From Rosa chinensis (Eukaryota > Streptophyta > Magnoliopsida > Rosales > Rosaceae), in contig NC_037091.1 of assembly GCF_002994745.2 (NCBI RefSeq), positions 6,224,001 to 6,288,000 on the forward strand: a stretch of 64,000 nucleotides of DNA, given 5' to 3'. The number at the start of each line of letters is the position of its first letter. The stretch's first letter is position 1. This document shows positions 12,445 through 24,340 of this stretch, piece after piece. Position numbers and translations under genes: made by a program. The notes under the pieces are model-generated. The model was not told the DNA's origin. It ran no database searches and saw only the letters and a program-made list of their open reading frames with translations.

Positions 12445-14382
12445 TGACTTGATACACATTTACTCAAGCGTACGTATCATTGTCAAGATAAGGAAGTATA
12501 ATGCCCAAAATTATCGTACCACGGGGATCAGTGGCTAACTCATAATCCTTGGGTAGTCGGAACTAAAGTCACAAGCAAATAAAGGAAACTACACAAATAA
12601 AAAGGCTAATCTAAGGCACCAAGCCTTAGCAATGCTCGGCTTTGGTTTTCACCAAATCCTAATCAAAACTAAGAGCCTGGTGATGACTATTTACAATGAG
12701 GTAGAAATTGTCATTAAACAATGTGATTGTAATTTCTAAAAAGATTAAGTCTAAAACTAAATTAACAACAACAACTAAAAACAAAGAAAAAACTAAAAGA
12801 GAGATAGAATTGGGTACTAGGGATCACTTTCTAGCAATTTCAATGCAACGAACACATTTCAAGCAAACAAACATATCTTCATGAGAACCAAATCCTGTAC
12901 TTAATGCCGGTCAAGGCCACTAAGCAGAATTTCCTTGAGGGTATTCACATTTTTGGTTAAGACAAATATGAACTCTCTAACTCATGAATTAGTACCCTAC
13001 CAGAGCTACCAAAATATGAGCTAAAGGCGTAGAGCTCTAGAAATTAGGGATTTAAGCATGCAATAGTCACAACCTAAAATGTAATGACTACGTAGTTCTC
13101 TACCTAATGCCGGTTAAGACCACTAAGTCAATTTCTCTTATTTGGTATCCATTCTTCCGGTTAAGGCAAGAATGAACTCTCTAACCCTAATCATTATACC
13201 TTGTTAGGGCCACAACGTCAAGGATTAAAGGCGAATGGCACAAGAAAATAGAAACTCAGGCAATCATTAATTCTCGATTAAGCAACAACTTGACACACCA
13301 CACTAATTACATGAAGGTAGTAAACGAAAGAACCACCAATTGTACCACACAACACAAATCTCAAAACATAACAAAGAGAGTAGTCAATTCCCTAAAATTT
13401 ATGCATCAAGAATCAATTGACATAGTAATTAAAGTGCACCCATATGAAAATATATTATTTATCACTTGAAAATATGTTCATTACATCAAAATTGAGCTAG
13501 AGTTAGAAACCCTAGCCCCCAAAAGTAACTACTCACAACCCATATTCATGAACATCAAAATTACAAAATTCAAATAGCAAAGAGTAAAGAAGTGTAGGAG
13601 AAAACAAGGATAGTCACAAATAGCTATGAAGCTAGCATGACTAGCCTTGAATTATAACTCCCACAAAATACCCAAATCTTGAATCTTGTAGAAATTGAGT
13701 CCCTTGATGGATCCTTGAAGTTTTGTATGAGTAGTCCTTCAAATCTCAAAATAAAATAGAAAGAAAGGAGGAAAAATGAAGGAGATGAGAGGTGAGTGAG
13801 AGCAGCCCAAAGGCTGCCCCCAATGGTAGTGTGTGGCGCTGCTGTTGGTTCTCCCATTTAGAAGAGAATAGGATGAATATATAGTGAGACATGGGTGGCA
13901 GCCTTGTGGTCTAGAGGAAGATAATGGGTAAGGGACACGTGGCTGGTGGTGATGAGACGAAAAGGAAAATTGGCGCGCTGCACATTTGATCTGATGGCCA
14001 ACATTCAATTAACCAAATGGTTAATTGATAAGAGAAAGGTGCCTACATGACACGTGCTGCATAACAATCAACCATTGGTAACAAATTAATTGACTAATCA
14101 ATCGATGATTGATTAATTAATTAGCCACTATTTATTAGTCTTTCTTCTTCTTCTTCTTTTTTTTTTCATAGCGTTGACTACAGTTGACGGCGATGATAAT
14201 TTTGTCCTTTTGTCGAAATACTCCAGTTTGCACAATTTCGCACCATTTTATCTTATTTCCGCAACTCCGCTTATTTCCTACAAAATAAATAAAAGTGGAT
14301 TAGTTACATAATAATTGACTTAAAGATTAGCTTAATTATCGTGTTTTAGATACAATTGCATGCATAGAAATGCGTGTAATTA
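12445..14382 (-). repeat. 5' LTR of the Athila-like element (1.94 kb)
   Basis: Partner of 3767-5686. The outer end is TAATTA rather than TAATCA, so the terminal TG (minus strand) is mutated. The GCATG target duplication follows directly. Frames at 13624-14008 (minus) match those in the other LTR and are not genes. Confidence 0.88.
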
Positions 14383-14616
14383 GCATGTAAAAAGAATTAT
14401 ATTTGGTTAAGAAAAATACTAATGCTATAATAATTAATTAGCAATAATGACCATTTAATTAATACTAATTCTATGAGCCTAGATTGGAAGTTTTTTGTTT
14501 TTAATAAGGAAAAAACATAATTGTCAATAGTGTAATTGTTAATTGATAATCAAATATTAATTGACTAATGATAAAATTAATTAGTAATAAATACTATTTA
14601 ACTAATAGTAATTGGT

Positions 14617-17600
14617 TAAGGACTACGGGTCAAGATCAATACTACGGGAACATAGCTAATGCAGTGCAACAAGAAGGAGGTGTCTCAAAACAAGATGGAG
14701 ATGAGAGTAATCCAAGAGAAGCTGAAGGATATAATGACTCATCCATACAATCGTCAGTAGTATGAGGAACAACGACAATTACATGTGAAGTACAGTGCCT
14801 TTCTGCTACAAGAAGAAACTTATTGGCGGCAGAGGTCTAAAGGTTTTTGGCTGAAAGATGGTGACAAAAATACTGCTTTTTTTCATAGAAAAGCTTCAAA
14901 TGGAAGAACTAAAAACAGAATTAAAAGTTTGGTGGAAGAGGAGGGAGTTTGGCGCACTAAACCTGTTGAATTGCAATGTATTCTTTTGCAATATTTTAAG
15001 GGTATTTATACTTCTTCTGGCTCAACTACTCATGCATTATATGAAGTTTTGGCTGCTATTGATAGTAAGGTAACTGAAGATATGAATATTGAGCTGACGA
15101 AACCGTATGCTGAGGCTGAAATATAGGATGCATTATTTGAAATGCACCCTTCAAAAAGCCCAGGACCTAATGGTATGTCACCATTTTTCTTTCAAAAATA
15201 CTGGCATATCCTCTCAACTGATGTTTGTCTAAGGGTGAGAACATTCTTAGAAACAGGTGAACTAGAGAACTCGGCAAACTTTACTCATCTGTGCCTCATT
15301 CCCAAAATTCCAAAGACAACAGAAGCCAATCAATTCAAACCGATTGCACTATGCAATGTACTGTACAGAATAAGCTCCAAGGTAATAGCTAACAGACTAA
15401 AGAAGGTGTTGCCTTAAATCATTTCACCTCTACAAAGTGCCTATGTACCTGGTAGATTGATCTTTGATAACACTCTGGTAGCTACTGAGGTAGCTCATTT
15501 CATGCATAAGCTTCACAGGCAAGAAGAAGGTTTTCTCTCTCTTAAACTGGACATAAGCAAAGCTTATGACAGACTTGAATGTGATTTTGTAAGAGCCATG
15601 CTTACAAAATTGGGATTTCAAGCACAATGGATTAATACTATTATGAAATGTGTGGCATCAGTGCAATATTCTATTTTGATAAGTGGGCAGAAGCAATTGT
15701 ACCGACCAGGGGAATTAGGCAGGGTGATCCTTTATCACCTTACCTTTTCATTTTATGTACAGAAGGTTTGTCTGCTTTGATCTCAAATGCTGTGAACATG
15801 GCATAATTAAAAGGTCTAACTATGTGTCCTGGAGCTCCTACCTTGCATCACTTATTTTTTGCAGATGACAGTTTCAGTTTTGGAGCTACAACTGAAACAA
15901 AATGCTTTACATTGAGACATATCCTCAACACATATGAGCTTGCATCTGGCCAGAAGATAAATTTCCAAAAAGCAGTGTTGCTTGTAGTCGAAATATAGCT
16001 CCTGATATTCAAGAACATTTAGCTTCTATTTTTCAAGTTCAAAAAGTTGAGGAGCATGATCGATATCTTGGGTTGCCACTGAGAGTGGGAAAATCAAAGG
16101 CTGCAAAGTTTGCTTATATAAAAGAGAGGCTTTCAAAGAAGCTCATTGGCTAGAAATAAAAAATGCTCAGTTCAGCTGGTAAGAAAATTCTAATCAAAGC
16201 TGTTGCTCAAACATTGCCTTCATATGCTATGAATTGTTATTTGCTTCCCAAATCCTGGTGTGATGATATTCATCAGATGTGTGCCCAATTTTTTTTGGGG
16301 GGATACAGATCAAAAAAAGAAAATTCATTGGCGAAGCTGGGGTAGACTTTGTTTGACAAAACAGGAAGGAGGCTTGGGTTTCAAAAATCTTTTTGCATAT
16401 AATCTTGCTATGTTGGCTAAACAGGCTTGGAGATTGGTTTCAAATCCTCATTCTTTGATAGCCAAACTGTACAAGGCTAGATATTTTCCAAATCACTCTT
16501 TTTGGGAAGCAGAGTTGGGGGAAGCTCCATCTTTCTCTTGAAGAAGCATTTTAGAGAGTAGACATGTGCTTGCTGCTGGTGTACAATGGAAAATTGGTAA
16601 TGGAGCCAAGGTGAATGTGTAGAATGATAGATGGATATCGGATTGTCCATATTATTTATTACAAAGACCCTTGCATACAACTGTTCACAGGGTGTCAAAA
16701 AAATACTTAGTATCCCACTAAGTCGAGCAGCAATTGAAGACCAATATAGGTGGATGCCTAAGAAAAATGGTAAGTATACTGTCAAATCTGCATATTGGAT
16801 TGTGAGGGAGCATGTGATGGGTAGCTTTCTGATATCCACTTAATCTGGAGATCCTTATCGAAATTTGTGGAAGAGAATTTGGAATGCTAAGGTTCCTAGA
16901 AAGGTGCAAATCTGTGTCTGGAAGGCTGTCAACAATATCCTACCTACAAGAGAAAAGTTGGTTCAAAAAGGTTACACTGGTCCTGTTAATTGTTTGTTGT
17001 GCAATGAGATGCTTGAAACAAACACAAATGTCTTTTGTCATTGCCATATTGCAAAAGAAACTCTTGCTGTAACAACCATTCCAATTCAGAGCACTATGCT
17101 GTGTACTTTTAAGGATTGGATGTTGACTCAAGGGGAGCATCTAAGTAAAGAAGATTGGGAAAAGCTGATAATGATTGTTTGGGCTCTTTGGAAAAACAGA
17201 AACAGTAAATTATGGTCTGGTACTCATCAAAATGCATAGGCCATCATGACTAGTTCTTTGACTTGGTATAAAGAATATTTACAAGTGCAGCAGTCGCAGG
17301 TGGTACACACGACAGCCAAGTCTAATAGATATTGGATCCCACCTAAACCACAAAAGCTCAAAATCAATGTTGATGGAGCTTTCTTGCCCTCAAAGAATAT
17401 TGGGGGTATAGGTGGGGTTATCAGAAGAGATAATGGTGCTTTTGTTGCGGGTTTCTCTCACTCCCTTCAGTTTGTGTCTTTTCCAAAACAGTGGAATTAC
17501 TTGCCATTAGAATTGGTATTGATTTACTGCTGTAGCTAAGGTTACAGGATGTTTTCCTAAAGAGTGATTGCCAGATTGCCATTCAGGAGGTTGGTGCTGA

Positions 17601-17875
17601 TGATTTTGAGTTGAGTGAAAATGCCAACATCCTTGCTGATATCCGAAATAGCAGTAAACATGTCAAGGAAGTGTCTTTTATGTTTGCTCCTAAAACTGCC
17701 AACATGGTGGCTCATAGACTAGTTGCTTTTGCTTATGAATCCAGTGCCAATCAGTTTTGGATTGACCAAGCTCCAACATGTATTATGGATGCTTTACAAT
17801 TCGATTGTAACCATCTACTTTAATTCAATGAAGGCTTCTGCTTTTTACTCAAAAAAAAAAATTGTCTAAGGACTA
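14617..17875 (+). mobile_element. 5'-truncated L1-like LINE with RT and RNase H remnants
   Basis: The plus-strand reading shows a decayed plant L1-type ORF2. In order it has the pre-RT W-L-K-D-G-D-K-N-T-x-F-F-H motif (about 14845), K-S-P-G-P-N-G (about 15155), L-D-I-S-K-A-Y-D (about 15545), a F-A-D-D catalytic motif (about 15857), a K-I-H-W region (about 16320), the zf-RVT region (16865-17239) and an RNase H-like domain starting I-N-V-D-G-A-F (about 17365). Stops and frameshifts separate these pieces, so the element is dead. The endonuclease and the first ORF are missing. A poly(A) tail ends near 17862, and the 9-bp duplication TAAGGACTA flanks the insert (14617-14625 and 17867-17875), which is the mark of target-primed reverse transcription with 5' truncation. 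Confidence 0.88.
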
Positions 17876-18059
17876 AACAGGTTATCAAATTTTAAATATT
17901 TTAGACCATTGGATATATTACTAATCCAATGGTCCAAAATATTTAACAAAATGGGTGTATGGCAAACACCCGGGTACCTAAGAAAATTCCGGAAGAAGAG
18001 ATACTCTTTTTAAAAAAAAAAAATTAAATTGAGGAAGAAGAGATACTCTTCAAAACCAG

Positions 18060-18603
18060 TCTTCGACTATAAAGTGGAATTCTCCTCATGCTTAATCTGT
18101 TAAAATGAATTTTGATGGTTCTGTAAATAGATGTTCTGTTTCATGTGGTTTTGTTATTTAAGATTTTCATGTTAAATCTCTTGTAGCAGCCACCTAAAAT
18201 GCTGGAATTCCATAGTTGCTTTATCAGAAGCTTTGGCCTTAAGGAATGGACTTATATGTGCCCGAGAACAAGACTACAAAAGAATTTAAGTTGAGAGACA
18301 TTCCAAATTGGTCATTGATGCCGCTAATAGAGTCATTCAGCCTCCTTGGAGATTTATCAAGATTATTCAAGATATCTAAGTCAGTGCCACCTCTTTTGAT
18401 TCCAGTACTTTTAAACATATTTTTAGAGAAGCAAACTTTGTAGTAGAAGGCATTGCCAATTTAGGACATAACCTTGTAAATGGTTCAACTTGAACCAATT
18501 GGGTCCGTAGCAAGGCCTCGAGAGCCTTAATATTTGACGTTGTAAACTGTGGTTGCCCAAGAGACTTTCAAATCTAATTTATAGTCTTTTCGTATTAAAA
18601 AAA
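18060..18603 (+). pseudogene. LINE RNase H-domain remnant
   Basis: The translation in mixed frames gives K-M-N-F-D-G-S-V-N then C-G-F-V-I, and later F-K-H-I-F-R-E-A-N-F-V followed by I-A-N-L-G-H. These are the start and end of the RNase H-like domain found at the C-terminus of plant LINE ORF2. Stop codons interrupt it. It ends in a short A-run at about 18595-18603. It is separate from the neighbouring LINE, whose own RNase H is intact upstream. Confidence 0.65.
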
Positions 18604-19480
18604 ATGCTTAGCATATTTGTCTCCACTCATCTCTTACCAAAACGTAGAATCTAACATGTCAAACTGCCGGTCGCAAAGAGATCTAAATGCTAAAAACCTT
18701 ATCCCCTTAAAAACACAGCATTTGGCATTTGCTCCTAGCTTGTCAGCTACCTCTTATCAGGTTAATCAATTCTTTTTAGCTATGTGCTTTTGGGTTCATC
18801 GTGTTAATGCACCAAGGAGTTCACAGTCAGACTCAACCATATATAGAAAAACGATAATGGCCAGAGCTATTGATCGAGCACTAATAGAGAGGAAGCAGCG
18901 ACCACTAAATGGGAGAAAACCCATTGTTCCAAATGGATTCCTGGTCACTCATGATTTAGATTAATGGGTTTATGTTTGGATTAATAAACGAGAGTGGTTT
19001 TTTACTAAGGCGCCTAAGATTTTTTGATACAAAGGCACAGGCCTATACTAGAGTCCACCCCCGAACAAAACTAAACTGTGGGGAAATAGGACTGGCATCG
19101 TACAATAGAATATGAAGCAAGGAAAGAGGAGGATTGAAAACCCAATGGGGGACACACTTTCCTATAAGTGAGAGCAGCAACACAATGATCAGCCGAATTC
19201 GCTTTCCTGCTGGACCAAGTTCTAGCTAACGGAAACAAAAGTAAGAGACAAGGATCTTATAGTACGAACAATAGGAGCAACTGTCCAATCAGGAACTAAA
19301 CGAGAGTTGGAAAGCATAGAGATAGGCTGTAAGGAGTTCGACTCTCATGAAATAGAAGATAAAGATAAAGAAGAAGCAAGAGTCAAAGCCTCCAAAATAG
19401 CATAATCCTCAGGCGCCTATGATTGGTTAACCTGGATCAAAGCTAGGACTAGGAAACATGTCATTTCATTAGAGATATTG
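18604..19480. other. Unassigned stretch with one open frame (18617-18964, +)
   Basis: A 115-codon frame runs 18617-18964 and ends M-A-R-A-I-D-R-A-L-I-E-R-K. I do not recognise it and see no promoter or splice signals, so I do not call it a gene. Nothing else is apparent up to the copia remnant. Confidence 0.3.
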
Positions 19481-20137
19481 ATTATAGTAAAATTGATAAG
19501 CAAAGCTAGAGATCAAAGAACTGAAACAATGAGGCAGAACATGTGAACTTTAATATAAATTATATTGAAGGATATCAGGATTATGTGTGTCTTACCAAAC
19601 TAGGATTACTTTGTATTGTTGTAATAGGAGAAGATTGTTCTAGATTCCTAGTTCTAACTAGAATTTGATTCCTTGTACTCAAAAATTATGTACTTGTATC
19701 CTCTATATATAGAGGCTCCTATTATCAATGAAAGACACAACTATTCTCCCAATTTTCTTTTCCTAAAACACATTATCAGCATGAGTCATAACCTTGAAAT
19801 CAGAAGCCAATTACTTTTCTACAAAGCATCCTGCTGCGCAAAATTCAAACCCTAGAACCCCAAAACTAGGAACATTGTGCGCACCTTCCTTGGCCGGAGT
19901 ACCACCTCCAACGCCACTATTTTCCTTAGCACCCATGTGCCATCACCTTTTAAGTTCAAGATTGAGAAGAAGAACAGGAAAAATCCAAGTAAATTTTACA
20001 ATTAAAGTTCCTGCTTTCTGTACTTTAAATTTCTCTTCTTTTTCTCGAGGACTTACAATCTCCCCTCTTCTACATCCCACCTTTCTTGTAACGTGGGTTC
20101 GATTCTCAAAGCGGAACTGTGTGGATTTCACGCTATA

Positions 20138-20220
20138 TACGAACTAAGAGTGTTCGTAAACCACGACTAAGAGCGTTCGTGAGCATCAAAATATATATTA
20201 CGAACTAAGAGCGTTCATAA
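20138..20220 (+). repeat. Three hairpins with loop TAAGAGY in the copia leader
   Basis: Hairpin 1 is TACGAAC / TAAGAGT / GTTCGTA (20138-20158), a perfect 7-bp stem. Hairpin 2 is CACGAC / TAAGAGC / GTTCGTG (20162-20181), with one base missing. Hairpin 3 is TTACGAAC / TAAGAGC / GTTCATAA (20198-20220), with one mismatch. The loop is constant while the distal stem pairs change together between copies 1 and 2. Confidence 0.7.
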
Positions 20221-20470
20221 GCATCAAAATTTGACCATTTAAATGTCATTGTTTCTATATAAATCCAAACTTTAGAAACAATCAACAAAGACATTGGTTA
20301 TAACTTTTTCGCAACAAAGCCCATCCAATTAAGTGTGATGTCTAGGAAAATAGTTGAGATAAGTGGTACTTAAGCGAGTTTTGCTCCACTGACATCTCCT
20401 CTTACTTTCTTGGACATGCTTAATTGGAGTTACTAAAAGGATTGAGTAACAACCATTAGTTGAGCATTGA

Positions 20471-22060
20471 TTATAATTAGGATTAAATTCAGTTTACCCC
20501 CCCTGAGGTTTGGGGGTAACTTCATGTTAGTCCCTGTCTTCTCAATTTAATCAGTTTACCCCCCGAGCTTGTCAATTTTCCTCAATCGTGTCCAATTTCC
20601 TAGATTCCGTCTAAATCAAACGTTAAATCTAACGATGGAGCCCACTTTTGGGGCTAAAATTGTCATTTCAAGAAGGAGGGAAAAAAAAAAAAACACCAGA
20701 ACCCAAAAAAAGAAAAAAAATTCATTTCTTCACCACCACCCCCATCTTCTCCCCGTTTCTTCCTGCACCCCCAGAAACCTATATAGTTCACCTATCCCAT
20801 CACCACCCCTCTAGTTTTTCTGGGTTCTTCCTTTCTCGAATCAATCATTGTCCTCAACTTCCTCTAAATCTTGACCTCGCCGGACCTTGCAATCTTCGAC
20901 CTCCCTCATAAGCCCTAAGCTCCTGGGTTTCAAATTGCAGAGACTTGAGAGGAGATAGAATAGATCGGAGTTTCTCTCTCCTCTACCAACTAGTCCCTAG
21001 CTACACATCGCAACTCACCTCCACCACCACCATGCTCGCCAGTCTCCAAAAAATCCTGTCCGTCCTCGGCGTCGTCCAGTGACACCGGAAACCACCTTAT
21101 GCACCGATCTCATCACTGCCTAGAAATGCTCTGGGCACCTATTGTTCCACCATGGCCGATCCTCCTCTTCTTTTTCTCGTTGTTTCCTCCTCTTTTCCTC
21201 GCTCCTGTAGAAGTCTCCGATTCTCAAAACGAATATGCTTCTCTGTTTGCTTCTGGGTCGGGCCTGCATGAGTGTAGATTGGATTTTCAAGGTGGCGGCG
21301 GCAGGCTCTGGGCGCGGTTAACCTGGTTTGGGATCAGATCTTGGATCTTGCATCTCTGTGCTGGCTAATGGCGGTGGCTGTGACGTGGGTTGGGTTCGAG
21401 CGCGATCTTTGCAGTCATGGGATTTTACCGGAGATGGAGGTCATGTCAAAGATGACTGGAATCCTTTTCATGTCATCACTCCGGGCTGGACAGATCGGGG
21501 TGCGGCCTGGTCACTGGTGGATGAGAGGTTGGTAGCGGTAGTTTCTTGAATAGCAACAGTTTGAAGTATTTTTAGCATGGTTGTTGTTTGTATTCTATTG
21601 GATATTTTGGAGCGAAGATGAGTTGGAGATTATGGTAATGGACTAATGGATTTCCTGGGATTTGATTTTCGGAGGTTGAGGAAGCTCTCAAGAGCTCTTG
21701 TTTGGATGAACGCCATGACTGAGTCGAGAGAGGATGAGTTGAGTTTAATGGTTCTCTACTTATTAGCTGATAGGTGTATGTGAGGTTGAGAAAGCTTTGG
21801 GGATCAGAGGAAGAAGAAAGAATTTTAATTTTTTAATTTTTTTATTGCCTTTTTTTTGTCATGAAATGACCTTTTAGCCCTGAAAGTGGGCCCCATCATC
21901 AGATTTAACGTTTGATTTAGACGTAATCTGGGAAATTGGACACGGTTGAGGGAAATTGACAAGCTCGGGGGGTCAATTAATTAAATTGAGAGGACATGGA
22001 CTAACATGAAGCTACCCCCAAATCTCAGGGGGGGTAAACTGAATTTAATCCTTATAATTA
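20471..22060. mobile_element. Mutator-like element with about 200-bp terminal inverted repeats
   Basis: The termini are GGATTAAATTCAGTTTACCC (20480 onward) and its inverted copy ending at 22051. The inverted match continues for about 200 bp with a few mismatches (20480-20685 and 21850-22051). A perfect 9-bp duplication, TTATAATTA, flanks it (20471-20479 and 22052-22060). Long TIRs with a 9-bp TSD indicate the Mutator superfamily. The interior has no transposase. It is clearly richer in GC than its surroundings, as in Pack-MULEs that carry host gene pieces, but I cannot name a donor gene. Open frames at 20648-20911 and 21099-21549 are in this cargo and have no recognised homologue. Confidence 0.88.
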
Positions 22061-22144
22061 TTTTGGAACAGATTTTGGTTTAGAAATTTCGAACGTAATA
22101 GTTGGCTTTCATTGAAATAAAGTGTCAATTTTGATTCGAACTTT

Positions 22145-24340
22145 ATTCATTTAAGTATGTTTCCTGGAGAACTAGAATGTCTCATGGATAGTGCTGCTAC
22201 GCACACCATACTTCGACACGGGCAATTATTCCTTGATATGATGCCTACCCGATCTTTAGTGACTACGATGGCGGGGTCATCTAAATTGATTCATGGTTGA
22301 GCACCAGCTCAATTCTTGTTGCCAAATGGCACAAACATTAATGTCACTGAAGCTCTCTACGCTCCTATGGCTGGAAGAACTTTTTCGAGCTTTAAAGATA
22401 TTGGAGCCAAAAATTTTCATGTGGAAACACATTATGAGAATGGACATGAGTTCGTTTGCATTATCTCTAATGACTGCAGATGAAAACCAGTATTAGAGAA
22501 GTTTATGTGTCACTTTAGTGGGTTATATGTAACCACTATTCGAGTAATTGAATCCAACAACTTCATAAGAGATGAGTTTAGGGACACCGACACATATAGG
22601 CTTTGCCATGACCAATTGGGACATCCATATCGTGATATATATGATGATCTGTTTATTAAAGACTTCACTCGGACATCCATTCTTTCGAGCAAAATGAAGC
22701 ACGAATCAAGGTTTAATTCTTGGAATAAGTGTGACCGCCGTCGCTGCCTCTGCCTCTGCCGCCACCGTCTACCGCCAGCCTTAGTCCATATACATGACCC
22801 CATGGATGACGTCCATCATGGTGATGGTGCCACAGGTGATGCTGCAATCACCAACTTTGCTTCTAATAGCGTTTCAGACGCTCAGGTACAACCAAAATCC
22901 TCATTGGTTAATTCTAAAGTCTCTCGCTCGTTCTATAAAGCCTGTTCCTTAGGACAATTCGGACTGAGACCATCCTACACAAAGGATATCAAAATACTCA
23001 TTCTGTTCTTACATATAATCCAATGAATTTTATGGACCGATTAAGCTAACTTGCGGACATTAAAATATTTCATGATGTTAGTTGACACGCTAATCATGTG
23101 TTGTGCCATTGTCCACTTGTAATGCTGCTTATGCTACACTCCTAGCATAGATCATATGGCGACGAGCTCACTCCCCGGATCATCCTAGTGAGTCAATTGG
23201 ATTTGACACTGCTAGAGAGCTTACATCGAAGACTTTCAATGATGATTGCATATCACTAGGACTGATGTTGGACATCATATTCCCATGTACACACTTAAAT
23301 GGTCTCGCAAAAACGACTACGGTGGTAGCCCAGACATTGGTAATGCGTACCAATCTCTTTATATCCTCTTTGGATAATGCAATATCGCATGCAGCTATGC
23401 TAATTTGTCTACGATCCACTACCACTCAATCTATCTCTACATTATAGGTAATGACTGGGTACAAGTGTCTTATACTTACGCATATTTGAGTGTGATATTT
23501 ATGTGCCTATTGCACTGCCACAGTGCACTCAAATTGGTCCTCACAGATGAATGGGCAAATATGTTGGATATGAGACTGCAACAATAGTCTGCCACTTAAT
23601 ACTTTTTCTAGGCGATCTCTTTACCACTAGATTTGCGGATTGACAGTCTTCCCGTCATTAGGAGGAGATAAGAACCCGGATGTTCAACAAGAACAATAGG
23701 AATTGTCGTGGTCTGTCCCCACTATGTCTCATCTCGATCCTCGATAAAGTAATGAGATCACACATATCTACTGCAAACTTGCCTGCAAGAATGGATGTCC
23801 CTAAGAGAGGACGTAGCGCTGCCCTACACGGAGGTAGGCATGGCACCAACACCATAGACAGTGGCATTCTGGCGTCACAGGTCGTGGCCCAGCTAAAATG
23901 AGTGGGAGGCCCGTAGATTCGAAGGATACTTTGACACAACTTAATCCTTTGATCATCAACACTCAAAATCCATTTCATGAGAATGTTCCGGATTGAGGTT
24001 ATCGTTGGGGGACATCTCAATGTCAGAACCTATTCTTGAGAATACATGAGCTCTCTGAAAATGACACTAGTGTACATGAGACGTGGGATAAAAAACTTCA
24101 TCATGATTGATGATGTATTCGCGCATTTTATTGCGCATGAATTCGTTAAATCCGATGATATCGAATACATCATCGATGTGGCAATGATCACACAAATAGA
24201 TTCTATTTGCCCAACGATGGATGTGGCAATGATCACACAAATAAATTATATGTGCCCAACTAATCACGCAAAAGATGTTTCATATTCTCACATAAGTGGT
24301 ATGAGGATATATATGATCCATCGTGTATAAAAGTGATTTT
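22145..24340 (+). pseudogene. copia gag-pol remnant (protease, integrase)
   Basis: Degenerate coding region of the copia element described above, 3' of the MULE. Recognisable pieces are the aspartic-protease region, the GAG-pre-integrase block with C-K-A-C-S-L-G-like spacing (about 22945), the integrase core and the post-integrase region. No frame is open for more than about 170 codons, and frames switch repeatedly. At 24174-24262 a 42-bp segment is tandemly duplicated, and 24110-24173 contains a 13-bp inverted repeat (GATGATGTATTCG and its complement). Confidence 0.72.

Larger units (their letters stand above)
3762..14387 (-). mobile_element. Composite non-autonomous LTR retrotransposon (Athila-like, Ty3/gypsy)
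   Basis: Two long direct repeats (3767-5686 and 12445-14382) bound about 6.7 kb of internal DNA, and the 5-bp duplication GCATG flanks them (3762-3766 and 14383-14387). Read on the minus strand, the LTR begins TGATTACACGC and ends AAGTCA. The primer-binding site after the 5' LTR matches the 3' end of tRNA-Asp, and a G-rich polypurine tract lies next to the 3' LTR (5687-5700). A tRNA-Asp primer and LTRs near 1.9 kb are known features of Athila-type elements. No reverse transcriptase or integrase is seen, so the element is non-autonomous. The internal region holds a gag-like zinc-knuckle ORF and, unusually, an inverted diverged 3' end and LTR at about 10170-12367. The family name is inferred; the boundaries are seen directly. 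Confidence 0.85.
19560..24340 (+). mobile_element. Decayed Ty1/copia retrotransposon, interrupted by a MULE
   Basis: A probable LTR end with a TATATATAGAGG promoter-like block (about 19705) runs into AAAACACATTATCAGCATGA (19765-19784), the junction and primer-site signature I associate with plant copia elements; 48546-48565 (minus) is very similar. A leader follows to 20470. After the MULE insertion the pol gene resumes. It shows a protease-like E-C-L-M-D-S-A-A-T-H-T (about 22177), the pre-integrase H-D-Q-L-G-H-P (about 22610), an integrase core with T-S-K-T-F-N-D-D-C-I-S-L-G (about 23225), and the linker L-P-A-R-M-D-V-P-K (about 23780). Many stops and frameshifts break it. The RT and RNase H parts and a 3' LTR are not found. 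Confidence 0.75.

Noticed and set aside
18617..18964. 115-codon open frame as a host gene
   Set aside because: No recognised domain, promoter or splice context, and it is surrounded by retroelement debris.
21099..21549. Open frames inside the Mutator-like element as a named gene
   Set aside because: The GC-rich cargo is plausible gene-derived DNA, but no protein family is recognisable, so no function is assigned.
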